IMG/VR virus record: IMGVR_UViG_3300047548_000159
Coordinates: 1 to 22,951 of that record
Direction: 5' to 3' (one strand)
Length of the DNA stretch: 22,951 nt
DNA from: a virus
Position numbers and translations under genes: made by a program. The stretch's first letter is position 1. Every line of letters begins with the position of its first letter. This document shows, piece by piece, positions 1-8,512 of this stretch. Below the pieces are notes generated by a model. It ran no database searches and had not been told where the DNA came from. It saw only the letters and a list, made by a program, of their open reading frames with translations.

Positions 1-1
1 G

Positions 2-634
2 GGTGGAACTGGATTAACTTCATATACCATTGGTGATATTATTTATGCTTCTGGATCAACTACCTTGGCAAAACTGGCTGGGTTAGCCACAGGCAATGCC
101 CTAATATCTGGTGGAGTAGGAACAGCGCCATCATGGGGAAAGATTGGTCTTACTACTCATGTTTCAGGAACTCTTGCCGTTGCTAATGGTGGAACTGGAG
201 TAACAACATCAACAGGAACAACAAACGTCGTGCTCTCTGACTCACCAACACTTACTGGAACTCCTCTTGCCCCAACTGCTTCAGTAGATACTAATACAAC
301 TCAAATTGCTACAACAGCATTTGTTATTGGTCAAGGGTATCTAAAGTCATCAACAGCATCGTCAACCTATGCACCAATATCAAATCCAACTTTCACAGGA
401 ACAGTTTCATCAAATGGAACATTGATTAAGATGAATGCAGATGCGACTTCTGGATCTGATGATGTTTACTTTACTGTAGAAAGAGGCTCTGACCCAGATG
501 TTTCTCTGAGATGGAATGAGTCAACCGATGCTTGGGAATTTACTAATGATGGAACTACTTATCAAGGTATAGGATCAGGATCTGGCGGCGGCGGGGTAGA
601 TCTAGAAGCAGTTCTTATGTTCGCTGGTATGTAA
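2..634 (+). CDS. Tail fibre protein, C-terminal part (5' end outside the window)
   Basis: The reading frame is open from base 2, so this is the last 210 residues of a longer protein. The first TTG or ATG inside it is not a real start. The visible part is low-complexity and rich in Gly, Thr and Ser. It carries the repeat style of phage fibres: GGTG followed by a GD-I-YASG segment, then a second copy of the motif as NGGTG near residue 65. It also has the IATTAFV segment (about residues 101-107) common in T4-like and siphovirus fibres. It ends in a Gly-rich linker and a short hydrophobic tail (LMFAGM). Such fibres are trimeric, sit at the tail tip and bind the host surface. The trimeric receptor-binding role is family knowledge. 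The 118-base gap downstream separates it from the reductase gene. Its exact position on the virion cannot be told. Confidence 0.8.
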   Translation, partial: GGTGLTSYTIGDIIYASGSTTLAKLAGLATGNALISGGVGTAPSWGKIGLTTHVSGTLAVANGGTGVTTSTGTTNVVLSDSPTLTGTPLAPTASVDTNTTQIATTAFVIGQGYLKSSTASSTYAPISNPTFTGTVSSNGTLIKMNADATSGSDDVYFTVERGSDPDVSLRWNESTDAWEFTNDGTTYQGIGSGSGGGGVDLEAVLMFAGM

Positions 635-689
635 CAAAAATGTTATAAAAAAATATTAGACAAGCACCAATACTTGTTACTGTTAAGAA

Positions 690-718
690 TAGACACCACA
701 AGATATCGCTGCTATACT
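690..718 (+). promoter_or_regulatory. Sigma-70-type promoter for the reductase gene
   Basis: TAGACA at 690-695 (five of six matches to TTGACA), a 17-base spacer, and TATACT at 713-718 preceded by TGC, giving an extended -10. This is the best two-part promoter in the window. Transcription would begin near 725, leaving a leader of about 28 bases with a ribosome-binding site (AGGACGG, about 739-745) ahead of ATG 753. Confidence 0.72.
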
Positions 719-752
719 ATTCATTATTCAAATTTTATAGGACGGTGTTTAT

Positions 753-2699
753 ATGTCATTCATTGACGAAAATGGATCAATTTCAGATCCATATAGAAAC
801 TTTATTCACGTTAGTAGATACTCCCGATGGCTGGAAGAAAAGGGAAGAAGGGAGACTTGGGTAGAAACAGTAGATCGCTACATGGACTTTATGAAGAATC
901 ATCTTGTTAAGAACTATAACTATGATGAGAATGATATTAAGTTTGCACAAGTTCGTGATGCCATTCTTAACCACAGAGTTATGCCATCTATGCGTGCCAT
1001 GATGACCGCAGGACCAGCATTGGAGCGCGATAATATCGCTGCATACAATTGCTCTTTTATTGCGGTAGATAGCCTTAGGGCCTTTGATGAGGCTATGTAT
1101 ATCCTCATGAATGGAACTGGTGTTGGATTCTCTGTTGAGCAGAAATATGTTGCCAGCCTTCCAGTTATTGCAGAGGAATTCTACCCAACAAACACAACAA
1201 TTATTGTTGAGGATTCAAAGTTGGGATGGGCAAAGGCATTTAAGGAATTGATCGGTTTGCTCACAACTGGTCAGATTCCAGAATGGGATATGTCCCGTGT
1301 CCGTCCAGCAGGAGCACGACTTAAGACCTTTGGTGGTCGTGCATCTGGACCTGAGCCACTTCACGACCTTTTTAACTTTACTGTTGAGACATTCAAGATT
1401 GCTAAGGGCCGTAGACTTAAGCCAATTGAGGCTCATGATCTTATGTGTAAGATTGGTGAGGTAGTTGTTGTTGGAGGCGTTCGCCGTTCTGCTCTTATTT
1501 CACTTTCTAATTTAGATGATTTTGAAATGGCTAAGGCTAAGAGTGGTCAGTGGTGGGAGCAGGAGCCACAGCGTGCCCTCGCTAATAACTCAGCGGTATA
1601 CAATGCAAAGCCAAACGTTGCACAGTTCCTTCGTGAATGGAGAAACCTTTATGAGTCAAAGTCAGGAGAGCGTGGGATCTATAACATGGATTCCGTTAGA
1701 AAGCATATTGACAAGTTCGGAAGGCGTGACTCTTCAAAGGTTGCAGGAACTAATCCATGTGGTGAGATCCTTCTCCGTCCCAATCAGTTTTGTAATCTAA
1801 CAGAGGTTGTTATTGAAGCATCAGACACTGTTCAAGACCTCTTTGAAAAAGTTAGAATTGCAACGATTCTAGGAACATGGCAGTCAACACTGTCAAACTT
1901 TAAGTACATTCGTAAGTCTTGGAAGGATAACACAGAAGAAGAACGACTCCTTGGTGTTTCCCTAACAGGAATCTTTGGAAATAAGTTGACAGGAACAGTT
2001 CACAAGGATCTAGGAGCAATGCTTGATGAAATGCGTGGCGTTGCTGTTTCTGTAAATATGGAGGAAGCAGATACCCTTGGAATTGAGCATTCTGCTGCTA
2101 TTACAACAGTAAAGCCATCTGGAACAGTTTCTCAGTTAACAGGAGTTTCTTCTGGCATTCATCCATGGTATTCAAAGCACTATATTCGTACTGTTCGTGC
2201 AGACAATAAAGATCCTTTAACACAATTCCTAAAGGACTTTGGTGTTCCAAACGAACCAGATGTAATGAAACCAGATGCTACAACAGTTTTCTCATTTCCA
2301 ATTGCAGCACCAAAGAATGCTGTTGTAACAGAAGATCTTTCTGCAATTGATCATCTTGAAGTATGGAAGATTTATCGCACACATTGGACAGAGCATAATC
2401 CATCTGTAACAATCAATGTTAAAGAAGACGAGTGGGTTGATGTTGCTTCTTGGGTATATAAGAATTTTGATCATATTGGAGGAGTTTCCTTCCTTCCAGC
2501 ATCAGAGCATACCTACAAGCAAGCACCATATCAAGAGATAACTGAAGAAGAGTATAATAAAGTAGTGGCCTCCATGCCTAAGAGAATCCCTTGGGAGTCT
2601 CTACCTCTTTATGAATTAGAGGATACAACGACAGGGAGCCAAGAACTGGCTTGCACCTCCGCTAGTGGATGCGAAACTGTTGATTTAGTTTCTGCATAG
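753..2699 (+). CDS. nrdJ: Class II adenosylcobalamin-dependent ribonucleoside-triphosphate reductase
   Basis: The enzyme makes deoxyribonucleotides from ribonucleotides for phage DNA synthesis, with coenzyme B12 as radical source. At 648 residues it resembles the monomeric Lactobacillus leichmannii type, which is about 740 residues, so it is somewhat short. C336 and E338 lie in NPCGE, and C347 lies in FCNLTEV. The 11-residue spacing between the two cysteines equals that of C408 and C419 in the L. leichmannii enzyme. C100 (AYNCSF) matches the second active-site cysteine, C119. C634 and C640 form the C-terminal pair that passes electrons from thioredoxin. The GTGVGFSVE and VKPSGTVSQLTG segments are also typical of the family. 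It has its own promoter and ribosome-binding site. Its place between a tail fibre and another structural gene is odd, because phage nucleotide genes usually sit in early or replication modules. Class assignment is strong. The exact substrate level (tri- rather than diphosphate) is inferred from similarity. Confidence 0.93.
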   Translation: MSFIDENGSISDPYRNFIHVSRYSRWLEEKGRRETWVETVDRYMDFMKNHLVKNYNYDENDIKFAQVRDAILNHRVMPSMRAMMTAGPALERDNIAAYNCSFIAVDSLRAFDEAMYILMNGTGVGFSVEQKYVASLPVIAEEFYPTNTTIIVEDSKLGWAKAFKELIGLLTTGQIPEWDMSRVRPAGARLKTFGGRASGPEPLHDLFNFTVETFKIAKGRRLKPIEAHDLMCKIGEVVVVGGVRRSALISLSNLDDFEMAKAKSGQWWEQEPQRALANNSAVYNAKPNVAQFLREWRNLYESKSGERGIYNMDSVRKHIDKFGRRDSSKVAGTNPCGEILLRPNQFCNLTEVVIEASDTVQDLFEKVRIATILGTWQSTLSNFKYIRKSWKDNTEEERLLGVSLTGIFGNKLTGTVHKDLGAMLDEMRGVAVSVNMEEADTLGIEHSAAITTVKPSGTVSQLTGVSSGIHPWYSKHYIRTVRADNKDPLTQFLKDFGVPNEPDVMKPDATTVFSFPIAAPKNAVVTEDLSAIDHLEVWKIYRTHWTEHNPSVTINVKEDEWVDVASWVYKNFDHIGGVSFLPASEHTYKQAPYQEITEEEYNKVVASMPKRIPWESLPLYELEDTTTGSQELACTSASGCETVDLVSA

Positions 2700-2719
2700 C
2701 AATAGGTCGCAAATGGCAG

Positions 2720-2749
2720 GCGGGATAGGATGTATGAGTCCTATCCCGC
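2720..2749 (+). terminator. Hairpin after the reductase gene, probable terminator
   Basis: CGGGATAGGA (2721-2730) pairs perfectly with TCCTATCCCG (2739-2748) around an 8-base loop, with one more G-C pair outside (2720 with 2749). Only three T residues follow, so intrinsic termination may be partial. It lies two bases before the TGCTATAAT promoter of the next gene. Confidence 0.6.
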
Positions 2750-2751
2750 TT

Positions 2752-2760
2752 TGCTATAAT
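2752..2760 (+). promoter_or_regulatory. Extended -10 promoter TGCTATAAT for the LamG-like tail gene
   Basis: TGC plus consensus TATAAT at 2755-2760, with no good -35 at the expected distance (2732-2737 reads GTATGA). A start about 7 bases downstream, near 2767, would give a leader of only about 9-10 bases that overlaps the Shine-Dalgarno sequence TTAGGAG (2764-2770) before ATG 2776. Confidence 0.6.
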
Positions 2761-2775
2761 TGATTAGGAGAACAA

Positions 2776-5700
2776 ATGACTGCTGTTTCTAATCTTTATG
2801 CTGCCAAACTATATTCAGAACATCCTATCGCTATTTGGCCATTAGATGATGACGCTTCTTATATTTCCCTTATAACAGATACTCAGAGAAGATTTGAATC
2901 AGATTCTCCATATGCAGGGTGGACAATAACTAACGGAACAGCAAATGACTCTATAACCCTTCCAGATATAGGATCTCCATTTAATAGCGATATTTATGCG
3001 GGCATAGAGGGAGATATTCCAGTATTAGATGGAACAGTAATAGAGGCTCTTAGCCCAGACCTATTTCTTTTTAGTGATTGCAACGAAGATCTAGAAACAT
3101 TTTGCATAAGCATGTATGTTTATCAAAATTCAAACTATATCTCAGAATATGAGATAGGGTATGAGTATTATGACAATGATGTATCATCTTGGATACAAGT
3201 AACAACAACTTTTGATGCTCTTCCAAGAGAAGGATGGATACATCTTCAAGACACCTTTAGAATTCAGGAATTCGACGCTGACTACTGTCACATTATATTT
3301 AGAGCAATTGCTAATACTGGCGGCATATCAGAAGACTACGAACTAATACTCAATGGCATAACAGTTGGACAGTGGTCAGAAGCATTTACATCAGTAAGTT
3401 TAGGATCTAATCCACAAGCAGCGCCTTCTCCTTACACAACATTTGATGCCCTACCAGCGGATCAATATGGCTTGCTTGCTGATAATGCATATTACATGAT
3501 TGAAGACGGAAACTTATTAGCAAAGAATACTGGAATACCCATGATATTTGGATCAGAAAATGTTACTCGTCTTTATCCAACATCTGATGGAAGCCCTTCT
3601 CTTATTGTTCCAAACAAAAATATGTTTACTGAGTATGGAAGATTTCAAAATTTTACTTTTGAGTCTTGGTTAAGAATTAGACCAGTTACAAAAGAATCAA
3701 GAAAAATAATTGGGCCAGTAGATACTAATGATGGAATTTATGTAACAGAAGGATTTATTAGTTTAGTAATAAATAATAGATTTATATCTCATAATATTTC
3801 AGAATGGTATAGACCAATAATTCTTCACGTTGTAATGAAAGACGACAGCATTTCAATGATTATTAATGGAGAACAAGTTGGACAACTTAACTTTGATAGA
3901 AGAAGCCTAGTTTTTTCTGAAAGCGAATGGTTTGGCTTCTACACATATAATGATTTTGATATTTTTGAGATTGACTGTGTATCTATTTTTCCATATCCAG
4001 TTCCAGTTGAGATAGCAAGAAAAAGATTTGTATGGGGGCAAGGAACAGATCCAGTTGAACTTATCAATGACTCATTTGATGGAGAAGAAGCAGTAATTCA
4101 ATTCTCAAATGCAAGATATAATGCAAACAGAGTTTACCCAGATAAAGAAAGGTGGGATGCAGGATATTATAATAATTTAATTGCAAACACTAATTCTTTA
4201 TCTGTTCCACAGTATTCTTTACCTAATATAAACCTAGGAAATAGAGATATATCTGAATGGTATTCGGATAATAAAGATTTAAATGATCTATTGTACCCAT
4301 CTGGCAACCATCCATTATTCTTTTCATTTAGGCCAAACATAGAAGATGGTGTCTGGGAACCAGTAGATGGAACAAACTGGACAGAACAGTCATATTTAAA
4401 TTTTTCAACATTATCCTTTTTATCATCACCAATTAGTGCAATTTATGGGATCTTTGAGGTAGAGGAAGAAATACTTTCAGATAGACCACTAATAAAAATA
4501 GTAAACTCTATTTCTGGAAAGTCATTTGATATATCTATAAATGGATATGACGTTACATATAATTTTGATGGAGAAGAATTAACTGGAACAGGGTTTTCTT
4601 CTGGCACATCCCACTTCGTTGTTGGATTCCATATTCCAAGCCTATCTAACGCTTTCAACTTTGAACTTTCATCATTCTTTGGATCTCCAGAATTTTTGCA
4701 GGTGTTTATTGGCGGAGATGAATCATCAACGTTTGAAGGTAAAATATACAGGATAGGATTTGCAGATCAATCAAACTATAACGAAATTTCTCAGCACTTT
4801 GATTCAGATACAGGGATAGTTGCGTATGATGACAGCGCCTTATTAGAAGAACACTATGCCTCATATACTCTTTCTCCATTTTTTAGATACAATGCATTTT
4901 TCTTGGACATATCTGTTTCTGCTCAGTGGGAAGAGTATTTTCCACTATCTTCTTTTGCCTCCTACATAACAAAAAGAGATGGAAGCACAGCCTATGATAT
5001 TGACTATCTTCAATTTAATTTCGGATACCCATCTTTAATAGAGATTGTTGAAACAATTGTTGATAATCCAGACTGGATATATCAAGAACTTTTTGATGAA
5101 TACAATGGTCCAATTCAAAAAAGTTACGAAATTCTTGATAATGCAATTTTAACAGGGTACGCAGATTATGCAGCATTGGCATCAAATAGCATTACTGAAT
5201 ACCAAATTGATACTAGTGGGTCTTCTCTTGATGCATATGTAACATTCCAGTTGCTAGCAGAAGGTGCTGACGAACCTTTATCAAGTTTTATCAATACAAA
5301 AAATCTTACAGATTCTTATACCATTTATGCAGAAGAAGAAAACACAAATTTAGATCCATACAAAGCATATAAAACAAAGTTTAGGATAGTTGACGGAACT
5401 GTTATATATCCACCAAAAACAATTAACTTTGAAAGTGTCGCTATTGTTGTGCATTTTGATATTAATCAGGACGGAATAATTAGCAATCCGCTTAAGATAA
5501 AGGATATGCAGATAACTTCTAGATCACTGAATGATAATGGACTAACCCCCATTGGCACTAAAACAGGAACAAATATTTATCCATATGTAAGGTCTGGAAT
5601 ATATTATAGTGGTAAATCTAAGAATCCAATTTTAATAGGAAAAGACAACTTGCCATATTTATACCTGACAGAGAAAACAGGCATAAGAGTTTTAGAGGAT

Positions 5701-6438
5701 AGCGCAGATAAAGAGTATGGCATTATTGTTCCTATAAATGAACAAAAAAGCGTTAACTATTCCTTGGGTGCCGTTCAGTTGTTCATGAAATACAGCATTT
5801 TACATCCTGTACCTACTACTCAAGTAATATTTACATTAACTCATCAAGATGGTGTAATAGAGTTTACTTTAACCCCAGATGAAACTGCACAAAGATTTTA
5901 TGTAGGAGCAAGAGATCAGTTAACAAAAAATACTTATTCTAATTTAATAATTTATCAAAATGGTATACAAGTTGATACCCCATACATACTAGAAAATGAA
6001 TGGAATTCTTTAGCAGTATCCTTTAACACACCGCTAGATTTCTCTGGTTATGCTGGTTCAATAAACCTACTTTATGGATGTAATTTTGATAAGATTTCTT
6101 TCTTTAAGTCAACTGGACTCAATGAGTTTAGTGTAATTATTCCAAGAAACTGGTCTGATGTTCTCTATAATGATCAAGCAGAAGATCCATTAAATATTGT
6201 CGATTGGCAAGAATGGTATGATGAAAATGGTGTCTTAAGCATACCCAATGAATGGAAAGACGTTTATGTTTTAGAGGAAACAATTCAATTCTCTATAACT
6301 CCATCAGACATATACTCTGCTTATTGTGGAACAAATATTATTACATCAGATGACAATACTGGAGTATCAATAGAAGAAGATGACTTTACTATGTTTGCAG
6401 ACCAAACATGGCTAAAGGTTGTGCAAAAACCAGTCTAA
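2776..6438 (+). CDS. Very large minor tail protein with repeated LamG-like domains
   Basis: A 1220-residue protein, acidic and rich in Tyr, Phe, Ser, Asp and Asn, with no signal peptide or membrane segment. The N-terminus (YAAKLYSEHPIAIWPLDDD) is a common opening of phage LamG-type proteins. About residues 100-215 look like a carbohydrate-binding beta sandwich. Three LamG or concanavalin-like folds can be recognised by their FTFESW, INGEQVG and ENEWNSLAVSF type strands: about 290-405, 535-670 and 985-1115. Such modules bind sugars, so a role in host adsorption at the tail tip or baseplate is likely but inferred. The start ATG has a clear TTAGGAG 5 bases upstream. Lys and Arg codons are mostly AAA and AGA, unlike the capsid gene. 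It lies before the portal gene rather than after the tape measure, where tail-tip genes usually are. It could instead decorate the capsid or be part of a fibre. Confidence 0.7.
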   Translation: MTAVSNLYAAKLYSEHPIAIWPLDDDASYISLITDTQRRFESDSPYAGWTITNGTANDSITLPDIGSPFNSDIYAGIEGDIPVLDGTVIEALSPDLFLFSDCNEDLETFCISMYVYQNSNYISEYEIGYEYYDNDVSSWIQVTTTFDALPREGWIHLQDTFRIQEFDADYCHIIFRAIANTGGISEDYELILNGITVGQWSEAFTSVSLGSNPQAAPSPYTTFDALPADQYGLLADNAYYMIEDGNLLAKNTGIPMIFGSENVTRLYPTSDGSPSLIVPNKNMFTEYGRFQNFTFESWLRIRPVTKESRKIIGPVDTNDGIYVTEGFISLVINNRFISHNISEWYRPIILHVVMKDDSISMIINGEQVGQLNFDRRSLVFSESEWFGFYTYNDFDIFEIDCVSIFPYPVPVEIARKRFVWGQGTDPVELINDSFDGEEAVIQFSNARYNANRVYPDKERWDAGYYNNLIANTNSLSVPQYSLPNINLGNRDISEWYSDNKDLNDLLYPSGNHPLFFSFRPNIEDGVWEPVDGTNWTEQSYLNFSTLSFLSSPISAIYGIFEVEEEILSDRPLIKIVNSISGKSFDISINGYDVTYNFDGEELTGTGFSSGTSHFVVGFHIPSLSNAFNFELSSFFGSPEFLQVFIGGDESSTFEGKIYRIGFADQSNYNEISQHFDSDTGIVAYDDSALLEEHYASYTLSPFFRYNAFFLDISVSAQWEEYFPLSSFASYITKRDGSTAYDIDYLQFNFGYPSLIEIVETIVDNPDWIYQELFDEYNGPIQKSYEILDNAILTGYADYAALASNSITEYQIDTSGSSLDAYVTFQLLAEGADEPLSSFINTKNLTDSYTIYAEEENTNLDPYKAYKTKFRIVDGTVIYPPKTINFESVAIVVHFDINQDGIISNPLKIKDMQITSRSLNDNGLTPIGTKTGTNIYPYVRSGIYYSGKSKNPILIGKDNLPYLYLTEKTGIRVLEDSADKEYGIIVPINEQKSVNYSLGAVQLFMKYSILHPVPTTQVIFTLTHQDGVIEFTLTPDETAQRFYVGARDQLTKNTYSNLIIYQNGIQVDTPYILENEWNSLAVSFNTPLDFSGYAGSINLLYGCNFDKISFFKSTGLNEFSVIIPRNWSDVLYNDQAEDPLNIVDWQEWYDENGVLSIPNEWKDVYVLEETIQFSITPSDIYSAYCGTNIITSDDNTGVSIEEDDFTMFADQTWLKVVQKPV

Positions 6439-6440
6439 TC

Positions 6441-6449
6441 TGCTATAAT
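6441..6449 (+). promoter_or_regulatory. Extended -10 promoter TGCTATAAT, probable leaderless transcript
   Basis: TATAAT at 6444-6449 is preceded by TGC. The ATG at 6456 begins exactly 7 bases after the hexamer, so the expected first transcribed base is the A of the start codon. No Shine-Dalgarno sequence lies between them (TTAACC). The motif sits two bases after the stop codon of the preceding gene. Confidence 0.65.
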
Positions 6450-6455
6450 TTAACC

Positions 6456-6824
6456 ATGAGCAACAAGAAAAAAGCCCAAATTGGTCAATCAAAAGCCACA
6501 ATCATCCACAAAGACTACGAGTGGGGACTATATTTTTGGAAACTTCCCAGCGGCCACCTGTTTCATGACGGCCAAGGAAATCTTTTAAATATTCCATCTA
6601 TGAAGAACGACCTCGCCAAGATTGCAGAACTTAGAAAGGCTGCTGCTCATTACGGACAGCCAGAAGGAACACCGTGGTTTTATCCTGGAATTAAAAGAGC
6701 ATCTGATGAAACCTATTCTGAACAGGTAGAGAGAATGAAGAGCGGTCTTATTCCGAACCTTAACGATATGGGTGCGGTATATGATGCACAGAGAACTCTT
6801 AGGACATATGGAGACGAGGGCTAA
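6456..6824 (+). CDS. Small conserved-looking protein ahead of the portal, function unknown
   Basis: A 122-residue soluble protein with no motif I can assign. The N-terminus is basic (SNKKK). The middle has aromatic and Gly segments (WGLYFWKLPSGHLF) and the C-terminal half looks helical. An ATG at 6408 is in frame but would overlap the previous gene by 31 bases and place a promoter inside the coding sequence. The ATG at 6456, exactly 7 bases after TATAAT, is therefore preferred, and the mRNA is probably leaderless. The stop codon overlaps the portal ATG (TAATG), so the two are co-translated. By position it might be a small terminase or a portal partner. Nothing in the sequence shows a DNA-binding motif, so this stays unknown. 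Confidence 0.7.
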   Translation: MSNKKKAQIGQSKATIIHKDYEWGLYFWKLPSGHLFHDGQGNLLNIPSMKNDLAKIAELRKAAAHYGQPEGTPWFYPGIKRASDETYSEQVERMKSGLIPNLNDMGAVYDAQRTLRTYGDEG

Positions 6825-8458
6825 TGGAAAGACAAGAAATCGTCATTAGGTATTCTGATGAAATTGAAAATACAAATGTTTTTTCCGAACAAGACCCATT
6901 TAGTAAGTCTTGGGATGACCTAAAAGATCTAAAGGGAATTAATACTAACTTTAAGAGAAGAACAACAAGAACAGAAAATAAAATTGATAAGGCTATATCA
7001 AATATTCCTACAAATAGGTACGGAGAGGTAACAGGAGCATATGCAGAAACCGCAGGAGTCCGTGCCTCTGGCATAGATGGAGTCAAGTCAAAGCAAATAA
7101 ATCCAGGCGAAGTATTTAGAAATGGATATGGTGTCTTTGACGTTATCACTCCTCCATATAATCTTTATGAACTTGCAAACTTTTATGATACTAATTTTGC
7201 CAACCATGCAGCAATTGACGCCAAAGTAGCAAATACAGTTGGACTCGGCTATCGGTTTGAGACTACTCAGGACACACTTATGCGTATGGAAAATATGGAA
7301 AATGAAAGCGCCATGCAGAAAGCCCGTCGCAGAATAGAAAGACTTAAGGGCGAGGCGGTAGAGTGGCTAGAAAGCCTAAATGATGATGATAGTTTTCTCA
7401 CTACCATGGAGAAGATAGACCTAGATCTTGAATCAACTGGAAATGCATATCTTGAGGTTGGTCGTACTGTAACAGGAGAGATTGGTTATGTTGGCCATAT
7501 TCCATCAACAACAATGAGGGTAAGAAGAATTCGTGATGGATTTACTCAGATTGTTGGAGGAAGGGTTATTTATTTTAGAAATTTTGGAGCAACTAATCCA
7601 AATCCTATTACTGATGATCCACGACCAAATGAGGTAATTCACTTCAAGGCTTACTCACCACTAAATACTTTTTATGGTGTTCCAGATATTCTTTCTGCCT
7701 ACCTCTCACTTAAGGGTGATCAGTTGGCATCACAGTTTAACATTGACTATTTTGAAAACAAGGCTGTTCCAAGATATATTGTTGTGGTTAAGGGTGCCAG
7801 ACTTGATTCAGAATCAGAAGATAGACTTTTTAGATTCCTTCAGACAGGATTAAAAGGACAAAACCATAGAACTCTTTATGTGCCCCTCCCACCAGATCAA
7901 GAAGGAAACAAGATTGAGTTCCAAATGATGCCAATTGAGGCCAATGTTCAGGAGGCCTCTTTCGATAAGTATCATCAAAAGAATCGTGATGATATTCTAA
8001 TGGCACACCAAGTTCCACTTTCTAAACTAGGCGGTGTAGACACTGGTGGCCTTGCTGCTGCCTTGGCACAAGACCGAACATTTAAAGAGCAGGTAACTCG
8101 TCCTGCCCAAAGATATATTGAGAAAATGGTTAACAAAATAATAAAGACTAAGACAGACATAATTGAGTTAAAGTTTAATGAATTAACTTTAACTGATGAA
8201 ATATCTCAGTCTCAGATTATTGAAAGATACATTAAGACTCAAGTTATTACTCCAAATGAAGCAAGAGAGCAACTTGGCCTTCCTCATCGTCCAGATGGAG
8301 ATACACCATTTGTCATGTCTCCCCGTCAAGCAACAGACGCTAGAGCAAATACGGCAGGGAATAGGCAAAGAGATGCAGAAAGAATGAATAATAACTCTGA
8401 TAGCACTGCAACAACTACAGGAAGAAACCCTCAGGGCGAGGGAAGAAGAACACAGTAG
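6824..8458 (+). CDS. Portal protein
   Basis: A 544-residue portal of the HK97/PBSX type. Portals form the twelve-part ring at one capsid vertex through which DNA is packaged and leaves, and on which the neck is built. Recognisable segments are FANHAAIDAKVANTVGLGY (about 126-144), the STGNAYLEV core (about 204-212), HFKAYSPLNTFYGVPDI (about 274-290), and the C-terminal HQVPLSKLGGVDTGG stretch (about 391-405) with the helical EQVTRPAQRYIEKMVNKII that follows. About the last 45 residues are polar and probably disordered (NNNSDSTATTTGRNPQGEG). It starts by TAATG overlap with the preceding gene, with GAGGG nearby, suggesting coupled translation. Length is typical for the family. No terminase large subunit precedes it in this window, which is unusual for the arrangement. 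Confidence 0.92.
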   Translation: MERQEIVIRYSDEIENTNVFSEQDPFSKSWDDLKDLKGINTNFKRRTTRTENKIDKAISNIPTNRYGEVTGAYAETAGVRASGIDGVKSKQINPGEVFRNGYGVFDVITPPYNLYELANFYDTNFANHAAIDAKVANTVGLGYRFETTQDTLMRMENMENESAMQKARRRIERLKGEAVEWLESLNDDDSFLTTMEKIDLDLESTGNAYLEVGRTVTGEIGYVGHIPSTTMRVRRIRDGFTQIVGGRVIYFRNFGATNPNPITDDPRPNEVIHFKAYSPLNTFYGVPDILSAYLSLKGDQLASQFNIDYFENKAVPRYIVVVKGARLDSESEDRLFRFLQTGLKGQNHRTLYVPLPPDQEGNKIEFQMMPIEANVQEASFDKYHQKNRDDILMAHQVPLSKLGGVDTGGLAAALAQDRTFKEQVTRPAQRYIEKMVNKIIKTKTDIIELKFNELTLTDEISQSQIIERYIKTQVITPNEAREQLGLPHRPDGDTPFVMSPRQATDARANTAGNRQRDAERMNNNSDSTATTTGRNPQGEGRRTQ

Positions 8459-8466
8459 CAAATTAG

Positions 8467-8475
8467 TGCTATAAT
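8467..8475 (+). promoter_or_regulatory. Extended -10 promoter TGCTATAAT upstream of the protease gene
   Basis: TGC plus TATAAT at 8470-8475, with no clear -35. The predicted start near 8482 would give a leader of about 30 bases containing AGGA (8504-8507) before ATG 8513. It is the first of two such motifs in this 54-base gap. Confidence 0.55.
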
Positions 8476-8494
8476 AACATTTCTATAAAATTGT

Positions 8495-8503
8495 TGGTAT
8501 AAT
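8495..8503 (+). promoter_or_regulatory. Second extended -10 promoter TGGTATAAT upstream of the protease gene
   Basis: TGG plus TATAAT at 8498-8503, ending 9 bases before ATG 8513. A transcript from here would begin at about 8510 and be leaderless or nearly so, losing the AGGA used by transcripts from the upstream copy. Tandem promoters could give two mRNA forms. Confidence 0.5.
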
Positions 8504-8512
8504 AGGATCAGT

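Noticed and set aside
660-677. Inverted repeat ACAAG...CTTGT between the fibre and reductase genes
   Set aside because: Five base pairs with an 8-base loop and no T run are too weak for a terminator or operator claim.
6408-6455. Upstream ATG extending the 122-residue protein to 138 residues
   Set aside because: It overlaps the previous gene, has no ribosome-binding site, and would place the TGCTATAAT promoter inside the coding sequence. ATG 6456 fits a leaderless start.
6799-7149. 116-residue minus-strand open frame over the portal start
   Set aside because: It spans the junction of two coupled + strand genes and shows no motif, so it is a chance frame.
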